DNA of 64,000 nt. It comes from Micromonospora peucetia. GTDB taxonomy: Bacteria; Actinomycetota; Actinomycetes; Mycobacteriales; Micromonosporaceae. The notes under the pieces are model-generated. The model was not told where the DNA came from. It did not search any database and was given only the letters and a program-made list of their open reading frames with translations. The stretch is taken from positions 2,976,001-3,040,000 of the forward strand of contig NZ_FMIC01000002.1 in the NCBI RefSeq assembly GCF_900091625.1, given 5' to 3'. Shown piece after piece: positions 8,515 to 17,680 of the stretch; position 1 is the stretch's first letter, and each line of letters opens with the position of its first letter. Made by a program: the position numbers and the translations under genes.

Positions 8515-10082
8515 GTTCCACTCAGGACGTACGCCGCCCGATCAGGCGGGCGCTGGTCAGCGTCTACGACAAGGCCGGCCTGGTCGAGCTGGCCCGGGCG
8601 CTGCACGCGGCCGGGGTGGAGATCGTCTCGACCGGCAGCACGGCCTCCGCCATCGCCGACGCCGGGGTGCCGGTGACCCCGGTGGAGACGGTGACCGGTT
8701 TCCCGGAGATCCTCGACGGCCGGGTCAAGACGCTGCACCCCAAGGTGCACGGCGGGCTCCTCGCCGACCTCCGCAAGGACTCCCACGTCGCCCAGCTCGA
8801 CGAGCACGGCATCGCGGGAGTCGACCTGCTGGTGTCCAACCTGTACCCGTTCCAGGCCACGGTCGCCTCCGGTGCCGACGTCGAGGAGTGCGTGGAGCAG
8901 ATCGACATCGGTGGTCCGGCCATGGTCCGGGCGGCAGCCAAGAACCACGCCTCGGTCGCCGTGGTGACCGACCCGGCCGCGTACCCGGCGCTGCTCGCCG
9001 CGCTCGACGAGGGCGGCTTCACGCTGGCCCAGCGGCGGGTGCTGGCCGCCCGTGCCTTCGCCGTCATCGCCGAGTACGACGTGGCGGTGGCCGAGTGGTG
9101 CGCCGCCACGCTGGCCCCTGAGGAGAATGGCTGGCCGGACTTCGCCGGGCTGTCGCTGCGCCGCTCGGCGGTGCTGCGTTACGGCGAGAACCCGCACCAG
9201 CCGGCGGCCCTCTACGTCGACCCGTCCAGCCCGGCGGGGCTCGCCCAGGCCGAGCAGTTGCACGGCAAGGAGATGTCCTACAACAACTACGTCGACGCCG
9301 ACGCCGCGTGGCGGGCGGCCAACGACTTCGCCGACCAGCCGGCGGTGGCGATCATCAAGCACGCCAACCCGTGCGGCATCGCGGTCGGCGCCGACGTGGC
9401 CGAGGCGCACCGCAGGGCGCACGCCTGCGACCCGGTGTCCGCGTACGGCGGGGTGATCGCCGTCAACCGGCCGGTCTCCGTCGAGCTGGCCCGGCAGGTC
9501 TCGGAGATCTTCACCGAGGTGCTGGTGGCGCCCGGGTTCGACGAGGGCGCGGTGGAGATCCTCCAGGGCAAGAAGAACATCCGGCTGCTGCACGCGCCGG
9601 CCTTCGACCCGCTGCCGGCCGAGTGGCGGCAGGTCACCGGCGGCGTACTGGTGCAGACGGCCGACCGGATCGACGCCGAGGGCGACGACCCGGCCAACTG
9701 GCGGCTGGCCACCGGCGGGCCGGCCGACGAGGCGACCCTGCGCGACCTGGCCTTCGCCTGGCGGGCGGTACGCGCGGTGAAGAGCAACGCGATCCTGCTG
9801 GCCAGGGACGGCGCGACCGTCGGCGTCGGGATGGGCCAGGTCAACCGGGTCGACTCGGCGCAACTCGCGGTCAACCGGGCCGGGGCAGACCGGGCCCGGG
9901 GTGCGGTCTGCGCCTCGGACGCGTTCTTCCCGTTCGCCGACGGCCCGAAGATCCTCATCGACGCCGGGGTCCGCGCGATCGTGCAGCCGGGCGGCTCGAT
10001 CCGGGACGAAGAGGTCATCGCCGCCGCCAAGGAGGCCGGCGTCACCATGTACCTCACCGCCACCCGCCACTTCTTCCACTAA
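8511..10082 (+). CDS. purH: Bifunctional AICAR formyltransferase / IMP cyclohydrolase
   Basis: Carries out the last two steps of IMP synthesis. The N-terminal MGS-like IMP cyclohydrolase domain (about residues 10-150, with [16 protein letters not shown] and [14 protein letters not shown]) is followed by the AICAR transformylase domain ([48 protein letters not shown]). The length of 523 aa matches the family. The GTG start at 8511 overlaps the purN stop and is preceded by GGAAGAAAGG. An upstream extension of the open frame lies within purN and is rejected. Confidence 0.97.
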   Translation: MSSTQDVRRPIRRALVSVYDKAGLVELARALHAAGVEIVSTGSTASAIADAGVPVTPVETVTGFPEILDGRVKTLHPKVHGGLLADLRKDSHVAQLDEHGIAGVDLLVSNLYPFQATVASGADVEECVEQIDIGGPAMVRAAAKNHASVAVVTDPAAYPALLAALDEGGFTLAQRRVLAARAFAVIAEYDVAVAEWCAATLAPEENGWPDFAGLSLRRSAVLRYGENPHQPAALYVDPSSPAGLAQAEQLHGKEMSYNNYVDADAAWRAANDFADQPAVAIIKHANPCGIAVGADVAEAHRRAHACDPVSAYGGVIAVNRPVSVELARQVSEIFTEVLVAPGFDEGAVEILQGKKNIRLLHAPAFDPLPAEWRQVTGGVLVQTADRIDAEGDDPANWRLATGGPADEATLRDLAFAWRAVRAVKSNAILLARDGATVGVGMGQVNRVDSAQLAVNRAGADRARGAVCASDAFFPFADGPKILIDAGVRAIVQPGGSIRDEEVIAAAKEAGVTMYLTATRHFFH

Positions 10083-10150
10083 CCCACCCCACCCCCCGCG
10101 CTGCCCCACCCCACCCCACCCCCACCCCACCCCACCCCACCCCCACCCCG
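10083..10150. repeat. C-rich CCCCA-type low-complexity tract
   Basis: Irregular CCCCA/CCCCCA repeats begin right after the purH stop. The complementary strand has many G4-5 runs and could form a quadruplex. Confidence 0.8.
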
Positions 10151-10154
10151 CGTC

Positions 10155-10221
10155 GATCTTGCACTTTCCGCCCGGGTATTCCGGTCGAAGCGGGCAATCT
10201 GCGGGCGCAAAGTGCAAGATC
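10155..10221. repeat. 67-bp palindromic intergenic repeat, copy 1
   Basis: The ends GATCTTGCACTTT (10155-10167) and AAAGTGCAAGATC (10209-10221) are a perfect 13-bp inverted pair around a 41-bp centre. The element is preceded by CGCGTC, as is copy 2. Confidence 0.85.
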
Positions 10222-10248
10222 GGCGGCGCCGAGGCTTCGCCCCGCGTC

Positions 10249-10315
10249 GATCTTGCACGTTGTGCCCCGGCGTATAGGTGAAATCGGACAGGCTGTGGGC
10301 ATTAAGTGCAAGATC
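10249..10315. repeat. 67-bp palindromic intergenic repeat, copy 2
   Basis: Same 67-bp span and same terminal GATCTTGCAC/GTGCAAGATC (10 bp perfect) as copy 1, 94 bp further on. The central sequence differs, so the ends are conserved more than the core. Confidence 0.85.
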
Positions 10316-10317
10316 GT

Positions 10318-10359
10318 GGGTGTGGGTGTGGGTGTGGGTGTGGGTGTGGGTGTGGGTGT
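10318..10359 (+). repeat. Seven tandem GGGTGT hexamers
   Basis: (GGGTGT)7 is followed by a G6 run that touches the stop codon of the next minus-strand gene. It can form a G-quadruplex on the plus strand. Confidence 0.95.
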
Positions 10360-10365
10360 GGGGGG

Positions 10366-11394
10366 TTAGGGGGTGGGGCGGATCTCGGCGAAGTGGCAGG
10401 CCGAGGGGTGTGGGTCCGCCGCGCGGAGGACCGTGTGGGGCTCCTGGGTGGCGCAGACCTCCTGGGCCTTCCAGCAGCGGGTGCGGAAGTGGCAGCCGCT
10501 CGGCGGGTCGGCGGGGCTCGGCACGTCGCCGGTGAGTCGGATCATGGACTGCTGGTCGCGGGCCTCCGGGTCCGGCACCGGCACGGCCGAGAGCAGCGCC
10601 TGGGTGTACGGGTGGGTGGCCCGCTCGTAGATCTCGTCCTCGGTGCCGATCTCCACGATCTTGCCGAGGTACATCACCGCGACCCGGTCCGAGATGTGCC
10701 GGACCACGGACAGGTCGTGCGCGATGAAGATGTACGACAGGCCGAACTCGTCCTGGAGCTTCTCCAACAGGTTGATCACCTGCGCCTGGATCGACACGTC
10801 CAGGGCGCTGACCGGTTCGTCGCAGACGATGATCTCGGGCCGCAGGGCGAGGGCGCGGGCGATGCCGATGCGCTGCCGCTGACCGCCGGAGAACTGGTGC
10901 GGGTACCGGTTGATGTGCTCGGGGTTCAGGCCGACCACGTCGAGCAGTTCCCGTACCCGCTGCTGCCGGCTGCCCTTCGGCGCCGCGTCGGGGTGGATCT
11001 CGAACGGCTCGCCGATGATGTCGCCGACCGTCATCCGCGGGTTCAGCGAGGTGTACGGATCCTGCATCACCATCTGCATGTTGCGCCGCAGCCGGCGCAG
11101 CTCGCCGCCGGAGGCCCTGAACAGGTCCCTGCCCTCCAGGGTGGCCCGGCCGGCGGTCGGCGTCTCCAGCCGCATCAGCAGCCGGGCCAGCGTCGACTTG
11201 CCGCAGCCGGACTCGCCGACCACCCCGAGGGTCTCACCCCGGCGCAGCTCGAAGCTGACCCCGTCGACGGCCTTGACGGCGCCGATCTGCTTCTGGAACA
11301 GCACGCCCTGGCGGATCGGGAAGTGCTTGACCAGGCCGTCGACGGCGAGGATCGTCTCGCCGCGCACCTTCGTGGGGCTAGCGGGCGCTGTCAT
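10366..11394 (-). CDS. Oligopeptide/dipeptide ABC transporter ATPase (DppF/OppF type)
   Basis: Second ATPase subunit of the minus-strand peptide-type importer, 342 aa. It shows Walker A (GESGCGKST), Q-loop ([11 protein letters not shown]), signature (FSGGQRQR), Walker B ([12 protein letters not shown]) and H-loop (IAHDL). A C-terminal oligopeptide-transport extension carries the Cys-containing [12 protein letters not shown] segment found in this subfamily. It overlaps the upstream ATPase by 17 nt. ATG at 11394 has AGGAGG 6 nt upstream; GTG at 11397 is also possible. It is the last gene of the operon and runs into the G/C-repeat region without a classical terminator. Confidence 0.93.
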   Translation of the reverse strand: MTAPASPTKVRGETILAVDGLVKHFPIRQGVLFQKQIGAVKAVDGVSFELRRGETLGVVGESGCGKSTLARLLMRLETPTAGRATLEGRDLFRASGGELRRLRRNMQMVMQDPYTSLNPRMTVGDIIGEPFEIHPDAAPKGSRQQRVRELLDVVGLNPEHINRYPHQFSGGQRQRIGIARALALRPEIIVCDEPVSALDVSIQAQVINLLEKLQDEFGLSYIFIAHDLSVVRHISDRVAVMYLGKIVEIGTEDEIYERATHPYTQALLSAVPVPDPEARDQQSMIRLTGDVPSPADPPSGCHFRTRCWKAQEVCATQEPHTVLRAADPHPSACHFAEIRPTP

Positions 11395-12415
11395 CACGGA
11401 CCTCCTGGGCGAAATGGCACGCGCTGGTCCGGCCGTCGTCCAGGACCAGGTCGTGCGGCACCACGTCGACGCAGACCTGCTGCACGTACGGGCACCGGGG
11501 GTGGAAGGGGCAGCCGGACGGGATCCGCATCAGGTTGGGCGGCAGCCCCTTGATCGTGGAGAGCTCCTGACCCCGCACGTCCAGCCGCGGGATCGACTCC
11601 AGCAACCCCTTCGTGTACGGGTGGGCCGGCGCCCGGTACAACGAGCGGACGTCGGCGTGCTCGATGATCCGGCCGGCGTACATGACCGCGATCCGGTCCG
11701 CGACGCCGGCGACCACGCCGAGGTCGTGGGTGATCAGGATCATCGCCATGTCGAGGTCGCGGCGGAGGTCGGCCAGCAGATCCATGATCTGGGCCTGCAC
11801 GGTGACGTCCAGGGCCGTGGTCGGTTCGTCGGCGATCAGCACCTTCGGGTTCATGGCCAGCGCCATCGCGATCATGACGCGCTGCCGCATGCCCCCGGAG
11901 AACTGGTGCGGATAGTCGCCGAGCCGGTTGGCGGCCCCCGGGATCCGCACCAGGTCCATCAGCTCGACGACCCGGCGGCGGGCGTCCGCCTTCGACATGC
12001 CCTCGCGCTGGCGCAGCGTCTCGCCGACCTGCCAGCCCACCGGAAAGACGGGGTTCAGCGCGGAGAGGGCATCCTGGAAGATCATCGCGATCTCCTTGCC
12101 GCGCACCTGCCGGCGCTGCTCCTCCGGCAGCTTCAGCAGGTCCCGCCCCTGGTAGAGGACCTCGCCGGAGCGGATCACGGCTGGCGGAGTGTCGAGGATG
12201 CCCATGATCGCCTGGGCGGTGACCGACTTACCGGAGCCCGACTCGCCGAGCACGGCGAGCGTCTCGCCAGGGTCGAGGTGGTACGAGACCCCGTTGATCA
12301 CCCTGGCCACGCCCTCGCCGGTGCGGAACTCGATGTGCAGGTCCCGTACGTCCAACAGGTGCCCGCCCTCGGGCGTCGGGGAGGCCGGCGTGGGTTGGAC
12401 GGCGGACTGACTCAC
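11378..12415 (-). CDS. Oligopeptide/dipeptide ABC transporter ATPase (DppD/OppD type)
   Basis: First ATPase subunit of the importer, 345 aa from the GTG at 12415. Walker A (GESGSGKS), Q-loop ([12 protein letters not shown]), signature (FSGGMRQR), Walker B ([12 protein letters not shown]) and H-loop (ITHDL) are intact, and the C-terminus has the [17 protein letters not shown] motif of the OppD/DppD group. The frame stays open to a GTG at 12532 that overlaps the stop of the upstream permease (GTGA). That would add 39 residues made of two copies of an ERSEPRSRKRKAGT-type unit. The core fold starts only at about residue 20 of the shorter form, so both starts are possible. Confidence 0.9.
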   Translation of the reverse strand: MSQSAVQPTPASPTPEGGHLLDVRDLHIEFRTGEGVARVINGVSYHLDPGETLAVLGESGSGKSVTAQAIMGILDTPPAVIRSGEVLYQGRDLLKLPEEQRRQVRGKEIAMIFQDALSALNPVFPVGWQVGETLRQREGMSKADARRRVVELMDLVRIPGAANRLGDYPHQFSGGMRQRVMIAMALAMNPKVLIADEPTTALDVTVQAQIMDLLADLRRDLDMAMILITHDLGVVAGVADRIAVMYAGRIIEHADVRSLYRAPAHPYTKGLLESIPRLDVRGQELSTIKGLPPNLMRIPSGCPFHPRCPYVQQVCVDVVPHDLVLDDGRTSACHFAQEVRDDSAR

Positions 12416-12517
12416 GGTGCCTGCCTTTCGCTTGCGACTGCGGGGCTCGCTGCGCTCACTCCTCGCGCTCGCACGGGTGCCTGCCTTTCGCTTGCGACTG
12501 CGGGGCTCGCTGCGCTC
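12416..12517 (-). repeat. Two identical 42-bp direct repeats, ERSE-type, at a gene junction
   Basis: Copies at 12416-12457 and 12476-12517 are identical, with a 60-bp period. Read on the minus strand in the ATPase frame, each gives an ERSEPRSRKRKAGT-type peptide. Confidence 0.9.
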
Positions 12518-12528
12518 GTTCGCATCCG

Positions 12529-13485
12529 TCACCGCAGCTTCGGGTCGAAGGCGTCGCGGATCGCGTCGCCGAGCATGATGAACGCCAGTACGGTCAGCGC
12601 GAGGAAGACCGACGGGACCAGCAGCGGGGTGGCCGACTCCCGCATGTGCACCCGGCCCGCGTCGATGTCGATGCCCCACGAGATGGTCGGTGCCTTGAGC
12701 CCGATGCCGAGGAAGCTCAGCGTCGCCTCGGCGGCGATGAACGAGCCGAGGGCGATGGTCAGCACCACGATCGCGGGGGCCAGCGCGTTGGGCAGGATGT
12801 GCCGCAGCATGATCCGGCCGTCGCCGGCGCCGAGCATCCGGGCCGCCGCGACGTAGTCCTGCTCCCTGGCGGTGATCACCGAGGAGCGGACGACGCGGGC
12901 GGCGGTGGTCCAGCCGAGGAGCGCCAGCACGAAGATCACCGCGCCGATCCGGACCGCCGGGCTGTCGCTGTTGACCCGCTTGAGCAGCACGATCGCGGCG
13001 AGCAGGAGCGGAATGCCGAGCACGATGTCGATCACCCGGGAGAGCACCGCGTCGACCCAGCGGCCGAAGTAGCCGGCCAGCATCCCCACGGTGAGCGCGA
13101 TCAGGCCGGTGAACAGCGCGGAGAGCGCGCCGACCAGCAGCGACGCGCGAGCGCCGTACACCGCCCGGGAGTACGTGTCGCAGCCCTGGAAGTCGTACCC
13201 GAAGATCGCTCCGCCGGACGGGCCGGCGTGCTGGCGGGCCAGCAGGCAGTCGCGCGGGTCGTTCGTGGTGAACAGACCGGGAACGGCGGCCATGGCGGCG
13301 ACCAGCACGACCAGGATGAGGCTGATCCAGAAGATCGGTTTGCGGCGCAGGTCGCGCCAGGCGTCGCCGGCCAGGCTGCGGGGCTTCTGCGGTACGCCGA
13401 CCTGGCCCGGTGCGCCCGGCTCACCCGACGGCCCCCGCCGTGCGGCCTGGTTCTCGCTGGCGGCGACGGTCTCGAAGTCACTCAT
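12529..13485 (-). CDS. Peptide-type ABC transporter permease (DppC/OppC type)
   Basis: Inner-membrane permease of 318 aa with six predicted helices. A hydrophilic N-terminal tail of about 45 residues leads to helix 1 (IFWISLILVVLVAAMAAVPG), and the EAA loop is seen in DYVAAARMLGAGDGRIMLRHILPNALAP. It pairs with the DppB-type subunit to form the channel. ATG at 13485 overlaps the stop of an upstream 24-codon repeat ORF, and its own stop overlaps a GTG leading into the ATPase gene. Gene order A-B-C-D-F is that of classical dpp operons. Confidence 0.92.
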   Translation of the reverse strand: MSDFETVAASENQAARRGPSGEPGAPGQVGVPQKPRSLAGDAWRDLRRKPIFWISLILVVLVAAMAAVPGLFTTNDPRDCLLARQHAGPSGGAIFGYDFQGCDTYSRAVYGARASLLVGALSALFTGLIALTVGMLAGYFGRWVDAVLSRVIDIVLGIPLLLAAIVLLKRVNSDSPAVRIGAVIFVLALLGWTTAARVVRSSVITAREQDYVAAARMLGAGDGRIMLRHILPNALAPAIVVLTIALGSFIAAEATLSFLGIGLKAPTISWGIDIDAGRVHMRESATPLLVPSVFLALTVLAFIMLGDAIRDAFDPKLR

Positions 13486-13556
13486 GCCGGCCCCTCGCTT
13501 CGCTCTGTGCCGGCACGAAACGCTGCGTTGATGATTCGTTCGCTGCGCTCACTCAT
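13482..13556 (-). CDS. 24-aa ERSE micro-ORF, copy 2
   Basis: This short frame begins MSERSERI and ends EGPA. Its ATG overlaps the stop of micro-ORF copy 1 and its stop overlaps the ATG of the permease gene (ATGA at both ends). It is 75 nt long and arranged on a 71-nt period with copy 1. No family function is known. It may be a spreading repeat that keeps translation flowing between genes rather than a functional peptide. Confidence 0.4.
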   Translation of the reverse strand: MSERSERIINAAFRAGTERSEGPA

Positions 13557-13627
13557 GCCCGCACCTCGCTGCGCTCGGCGCCGGCACGAAACACTGCGCT
13601 GCCGATTCGTTCGCTGCGCTCACTCAT
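13553..13627 (-). CDS. 24-aa ERSE micro-ORF, copy 1
   Basis: This frame begins MSERSERIGSAVFRAG and ends ERSEVRA. Its ATG overlaps the 3' end of the DppB-type permease gene and its stop overlaps the start of copy 2. The two copies share 17 of 24 residues by eye. Sequence alone does not show whether a peptide is made. Confidence 0.4.
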   Translation of the reverse strand: MSERSERIGSAVFRAGAERSEVRA

Positions 13628-14558
13628 AGCGGATCCTCGGGTCGAGTACGGCGTACAGGACGTCCACCACCAGGTTGGAGACGAGGTAGACCACGACGAG
13701 CACGCTGACGATGCCCACCACCAGCGGGCCGTCCTCGGTGCGGATGCCGCGGTAGAGGTTGAAGCCGACACCGGGGATGTTGAACACGCCCTCGGTGATG
13801 ATCGCGCCGCTCATCAGGTTGCCCAGCTCGACGCCGAGGAAGGTGACCACCGGGATGAGCGAGTTGCGCAGCACGTGGACGCTGACGATCCGCCGTTTCA
13901 CCAGGCCCTTGGATCGGGCGGTGCGGACGTAGTCGGCGCGCAGGTTCTCGGCCACCGACGTCCGGGTCAGCCGCAGCGCGGTGGCCAGCGAGAGCGAGCC
14001 GAGGACGATGCCTGGCAGCAGGAGCGCGTACAGGTCGGGGTCGGCGCCGGCGGTGGGCGGGAAGAGCTGCCACCTGACGCCGAGGAGGTACTGGGCCAGC
14101 GGTGCGAGCACGATCGTCGGGATGCCGAGCACCAGCAGGGTCAGCACCAGCGTCGAGTTGTCGAAGATGCTGGCCCGCCGGATCCCGGCGAGCACCCCCG
14201 CAGTGACTCCGAAGACGATGGTGACCACCATGGCGATCAGCGCCAGCTTGATCGTGACCGGCCAGGCGGCGGCCAGGATGTCGCTGATCGAGCGTCCGGT
14301 GAGGGACTGCCCGAGGTCACCCTGGAGCAGGTTCTTGAGGTAGTCGAAGTAGCGGTAGAAGAAGCCGCCGACGCCGGTCCGGTCGAGGTGGAACTTCTCC
14401 GTCAGGTATGCCCGCTGCGCCGCCGTGACCGGGCGTTCGCCGGCGAGCGCCTGGATCGGGTCGCCCTGGCCGGCGAACATCAGCGCGTAGACGATCAGCG
14501 TGGTTCCGAAGAACGCGAGGATCATCTGGAGCAGACGCCGAAGGATGAAGCGGAACAT
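13620..14558 (-). CDS. Peptide-type ABC transporter permease (DppB/OppB type)
   Basis: A 312-aa permease with a typical DppB start (MFRFILRRLLQMILAFFGTTLIVYALMF), a large extracytoplasmic loop that contains the conserved DRTGVGGFFYRY region, six helices and the EAA loop (ADYVRTARSKGLVKRRIVSVHVLRNSLIP). It forms the translocation pore with the DppC-type subunit. It lies 86 nt after the binding-protein gene, with a hairpin between. The stop codon region is embedded in the first ERSE micro-ORF. Confidence 0.93.
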   Translation of the reverse strand: MFRFILRRLLQMILAFFGTTLIVYALMFAGQGDPIQALAGERPVTAAQRAYLTEKFHLDRTGVGGFFYRYFDYLKNLLQGDLGQSLTGRSISDILAAAWPVTIKLALIAMVVTIVFGVTAGVLAGIRRASIFDNSTLVLTLLVLGIPTIVLAPLAQYLLGVRWQLFPPTAGADPDLYALLLPGIVLGSLSLATALRLTRTSVAENLRADYVRTARSKGLVKRRIVSVHVLRNSLIPVVTFLGVELGNLMSGAIITEGVFNIPGVGFNLYRGIRTEDGPLVVGIVSVLVVVYLVSNLVVDVLYAVLDPRIRYE

Positions 14559-14595
14559 ACTTGGCAGTCTCTCTGAAAAAGGGCAAAGAAGATGG

Positions 14596-14630
14596 CGGGT
14601 CGGGCCACCGTCCGCCGATGGCCCGACCCG
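14596..14630 (-). terminator. Attenuating hairpin between binding-protein and permease genes
   Basis: A 12-bp stem (14596-14607 with 14619-14630) followed on the minus strand by a pyrimidine-rich stretch ending TTTTT. In binding-protein operons such a structure usually lets the binding-protein mRNA accumulate above the membrane and ATPase genes. Confidence 0.7.
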
Positions 14631-14644
14631 TCATGCCGTGGTTG

Positions 14645-16249
14645 CTACTTGACGGCCTCGATCTTCAGCAGGTCGATCCGGTCGAAGAGATCCATCTCCA
14701 CGTTCGTGACCTTGGTCGAGTGGCCGAAGTTGTTCTGGCCGTACCGCAGCGGGATCACCGGCAGGTCCTGCGCCAGCAGGTCCTCCGCCGCCTGGTACTT
14801 CTTGATCGCCTCTTCCTCGTTCGCGGCGCTGGAGCCCTCGGCGAGCAACTTGTCGAACTCCGGGTTGCTGTAGCCGTAGTAGTTCGTCGAGCCGTTGCTG
14901 CTGTACAGCGGGCCCAGGTAGTTCTCCATGGACGGGTAGTCCATGACCCAGCCCAGCCGGAACATGCCGACCGGCTGCTTGTCCTTGACCTTGGTCAGCA
15001 GGTCCGCGAACTTCGGCTCGGCGGTGCCCACGCAGTCCACGCCCAGGTTGCTCTTGAGCTGGTTGCAGGTCGCGTCGATCCAGTCCTTGTGACCGCCGTC
15101 GCCGTTGTAGGACAGCTCGATCTTCGCCGGGCCGCCTGCGGCCTGGTACAGCGCCTTGGCCTTGGCCGGGTCGAACTCGCCGGCCTCGCCGATGGTGTTG
15201 TCGCGGTAGCCCGCGACGACCGGCGAGACGAACGAGCGGGCCGGCTGCTGCGAGTCCTTGAAGATCGACTTGGTGATCTCGTCCCGGTCGATCGCCATCG
15301 AGATGGCCTTGCGCACGTCCGGGTTGCTGAATTCCTTCTCGAAGGTCGGGAAGGCCAGGAACTGGAACGACGAGGCCGGGCTCTGCTTGAACCGGTCGCC
15401 GAGGTCGGTGCCGGCCGTCGAGAGGTTCTCGGTCGGGATGGTCTTGATGACGTCCAGGTTGTCCGAGAGCACGTCCGCGTACGCGGCGGTCGGCTGCTGG
15501 TAGATCCGGAACTCGACTCCGGCCACCTTCGGCTTCTCGCCGGGGAAGGCGTCGTACTTCTCGACCTCGACCTTGGCGTCGTGCTGCCAGGTGCCCTTCA
15601 TCTTGAACGGGCCCTGACCGACCGGCGCCTGCTCGTAGCCCTCGGCCAGCACGCCGGGCGCGGAGAACGCGGCCTTCGGCATCGGGTAGAAGGCGGTGTA
15701 GCCGAGCATGGTCCTGAACTCGCTGTACGGCTGGGACAGCGTGACGGTGAAGGTCAGGTCGTCGACCTTCTTCAGCCCGGTGAGCGTCTTGGCCTTCGGG
15801 GCTTCGCCCTGCATGTCCTCGTAGCCGGCGATCTTCTCGAAGAAGTAGCTGGAGTTCTGGCCGTTCGGGGCGTAGGCGCCGTAGTTCCAGGCGTCGACGT
15901 AGTTGTCAGCGACGACCTTCTCGCCGTTGTGGAAGGTGTAGCCGTCCTTCAGCTTGACCGTCCAGGTCGTGTTGTCCTCGGACGTCACCGACTCGGCCGC
16001 CACCTCGTACGGCTTGTTGGCCTCGTCGTAGTCGACCAGCGGGCTGAACAGGGCGGAGAGCACCTGTGACCCACTCGTCTCGTTGGTGTTGGTCGGCACC
16101 AGGTGCTGCGGCTCGGCGATCTCGATCCGCACGGCCGCGTCGGGGTTGCTCTCGCCGGATCCACCATCGCCGCCCGAGCCGCAGGCCACCAGGCCCAGGG
16201 TCACCGCGAGCGGGAGGGCGGTCCAGGCAGCGAGCCTACGAACACGCAT
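14645..16249 (-). CDS. Peptide-type ABC transporter substrate-binding lipoprotein
   Basis: Extracellular binding protein of 534 aa, family 5 (DppA/OppA). A lipoprotein signal ends at LVAC with Cys23 as the lipidation site. The mature protein shows family-5 features such as AEPQHLVPTNTNETSG, LKDGYTFHNGEKV and AISMAIDRDEI. The ATG has GAGGAGG 4 nt upstream. It is the first gene of the minus-strand importer. The ligand cannot be predicted from sequence; peptides are most common, but sugars and nickel also occur in this family. Confidence 0.93.
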   Translation of the reverse strand: MRVRRLAAWTALPLAVTLGLVACGSGGDGGSGESNPDAAVRIEIAEPQHLVPTNTNETSGSQVLSALFSPLVDYDEANKPYEVAAESVTSEDNTTWTVKLKDGYTFHNGEKVVADNYVDAWNYGAYAPNGQNSSYFFEKIAGYEDMQGEAPKAKTLTGLKKVDDLTFTVTLSQPYSEFRTMLGYTAFYPMPKAAFSAPGVLAEGYEQAPVGQGPFKMKGTWQHDAKVEVEKYDAFPGEKPKVAGVEFRIYQQPTAAYADVLSDNLDVIKTIPTENLSTAGTDLGDRFKQSPASSFQFLAFPTFEKEFSNPDVRKAISMAIDRDEITKSIFKDSQQPARSFVSPVVAGYRDNTIGEAGEFDPAKAKALYQAAGGPAKIELSYNGDGGHKDWIDATCNQLKSNLGVDCVGTAEPKFADLLTKVKDKQPVGMFRLGWVMDYPSMENYLGPLYSSNGSTNYYGYSNPEFDKLLAEGSSAANEEEAIKKYQAAEDLLAQDLPVIPLRYGQNNFGHSTKVTNVEMDLFDRIDLLKIEAVK

Positions 16250-16678
16250 ACAGCCTCCTCATCTCCTCACGCTGCGCAGTCAGGCCCGGCGCTGGGTTTA
16301 CTTTGCGCAACGATGGGCAACGGTAGGTCGCCGGTGGGCGATCGACAACGGGCGGGTTGCGAACCGATAACGGAGTCGCCGGGGTGGTCTTGCCCCGCCG
16401 GCCCCGTTCTGCTATAGGCTCTGACCGGCGATACTGCCGCTGTAATGCGGAAACTTCCGGGTGTCATGGACGGCACCCGCGATCGCCGTGCCCCTCTGCG
16501 TCGTTTCGTGGCGGGCCGGCGTCACCGTCCCCGGATCCGCTCCGGCGTCCAGATCCGGCAGGGTTTTGGCCGCCTGTAGGTAACTCACAGTGATGAACAG
16601 CACGTAACTCTTCGTGATCGCTTGGCGGCTGCCGCAGGTCGTCGGATCACCGGCCGTGCACCGTGAGACGATCTGGGC
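16250..16678. other. Divergent promoter region between importer operon and folD
   Basis: About 430 nt. TATAGGCT at 16413-16420 is a good -10 on the plus strand. It precedes a 43-codon Arg-rich open frame from ATG 16445 that ends before folD; I see no family match and do not call it. For folD itself, GACGAT lies 6 nt before the GTG. No clear minus-strand promoter was recognised. Confidence 0.4.
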
Positions 16679-17539
16679 GTGACGGCGACGCTTCTGGACG
16701 GCAAGGCGACCGCGGCCGAGATCAAGGACGAGCTGCGGACACGGGTCAAGGCACTGGCCGAACGCGGCATCACCCCCGGGCTGGGCACCGTCCTGGTCGG
16801 CGCGGACCCCGGCTCCCAGGCGTACGTCAACGGCAAGCACCGCGACTGCGCGGAGGTGGGCGTCGCCTCGATCCGCCGGGAGCTGCCGGCCGACGCGACC
16901 CAGGAGCAGGTCGACGCCGTGCTCGCCGAGCTGAACGCCGACCCGGCGTGCCACGGCTACATCGTCCAGCTGCCACTGCCGGGCCACCTCGACACCCAGC
17001 GGGTGCTGGAGCTGATCGACCCCGACAAGGACGCCGACGGCCTGCACCCGGTCAACCTCGGCCGGCTCGTCCTCGGCTACGACGGCCCGCTGCCCTGCAC
17101 CCCGCGCGGCATCGTCGAGCTGCTCCGCCGGCACGACGTGGCGCTGCGCGGGGCCAAGGTCGCCGTGGTCGGTCGCGGCAACACCGTCGGCCGCCCGCTC
17201 GGCCTGCTGCTCACCCGGCGCAGCGAGAACGCCACCGTGACCCTCTGCCACACGGGCACCCTCGACCTGGCCGCACACACCCGGGCCGCCGACATCATCA
17301 TCGTGGCGGCCGGCGTGCCGGGCCTGCTCACGGCCGACATGGTCGCCCCGGGCGCGGCGGTGGTCGACGTCGGCATCACCCGCGTGATCGGCCCGGACGG
17401 CAAGGGTCGCTACACCGGCGACGTCGCCCCGGAGGCGGCAGAGGTGGCCGGCAAGCTGGTGCCCATGCCGGGCGGTGTCGGCCCGATGACCCGGGCGATG
17501 CTGCTGACCAACGTCGTGGAGCGGGCCGAGCGCGACTGA
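16679..17539 (+). CDS. folD: Methylene-THF dehydrogenase / methenyl-THF cyclohydrolase
   Basis: Bifunctional enzyme that interconverts 5,10-methylene-, methenyl- and 10-formyl-THF with NADP(H), providing formyl groups for purN and purH. The 286-aa protein has the catalytic Tyr49 and Lys53 ([14 protein letters not shown]), QLPLPGHLD, the dinucleotide loop [14 protein letters not shown] and the C-terminal [13 protein letters not shown]. The start is GTG with a -10-like GACGAT placed for a leaderless message. A weak 7-bp hairpin (17554-17572) follows it. Confidence 0.96.
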   Translation: MTATLLDGKATAAEIKDELRTRVKALAERGITPGLGTVLVGADPGSQAYVNGKHRDCAEVGVASIRRELPADATQEQVDAVLAELNADPACHGYIVQLPLPGHLDTQRVLELIDPDKDADGLHPVNLGRLVLGYDGPLPCTPRGIVELLRRHDVALRGAKVAVVGRGNTVGRPLGLLLTRRSENATVTLCHTGTLDLAAHTRAADIIIVAAGVPGLLTADMVAPGAAVVDVGITRVIGPDGKGRYTGDVAPEAAEVAGKLVPMPGGVGPMTRAMLLTNVVERAERD

Positions 17540-17680
17540 GCGCCCGCCGGGCCCCGTCCGGCAGCCGGACGGCGGTGACGTTCGCCCCATCCCGGCGATG
17601 GCCGCCGCCCCTGGCCTGTTCGGTGCCAGGATGACTGATACGGTCCGGAAAACCGACTGGTAGCAGGGAGTGGGACGACC

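Noticed and set aside
8292..10217. Long minus-strand open frame antisense to purH (641 codons)
   Set aside because: It is a GC-bias shadow of purH; composition is Arg/Gly/Val-rich without any family motif and it has no start signal.
10318..10359. CRISPR-like array
   Set aside because: The repeats are a 6-bp microsatellite without spacers. No CRISPR array was seen anywhere in the window.
16445..16576. 43-codon Arg-rich ORF after a TATAGGCT -10
   Set aside because: No homology recognised and no repeat of the frame elsewhere; could be an unannotated leader peptide but support is too weak.
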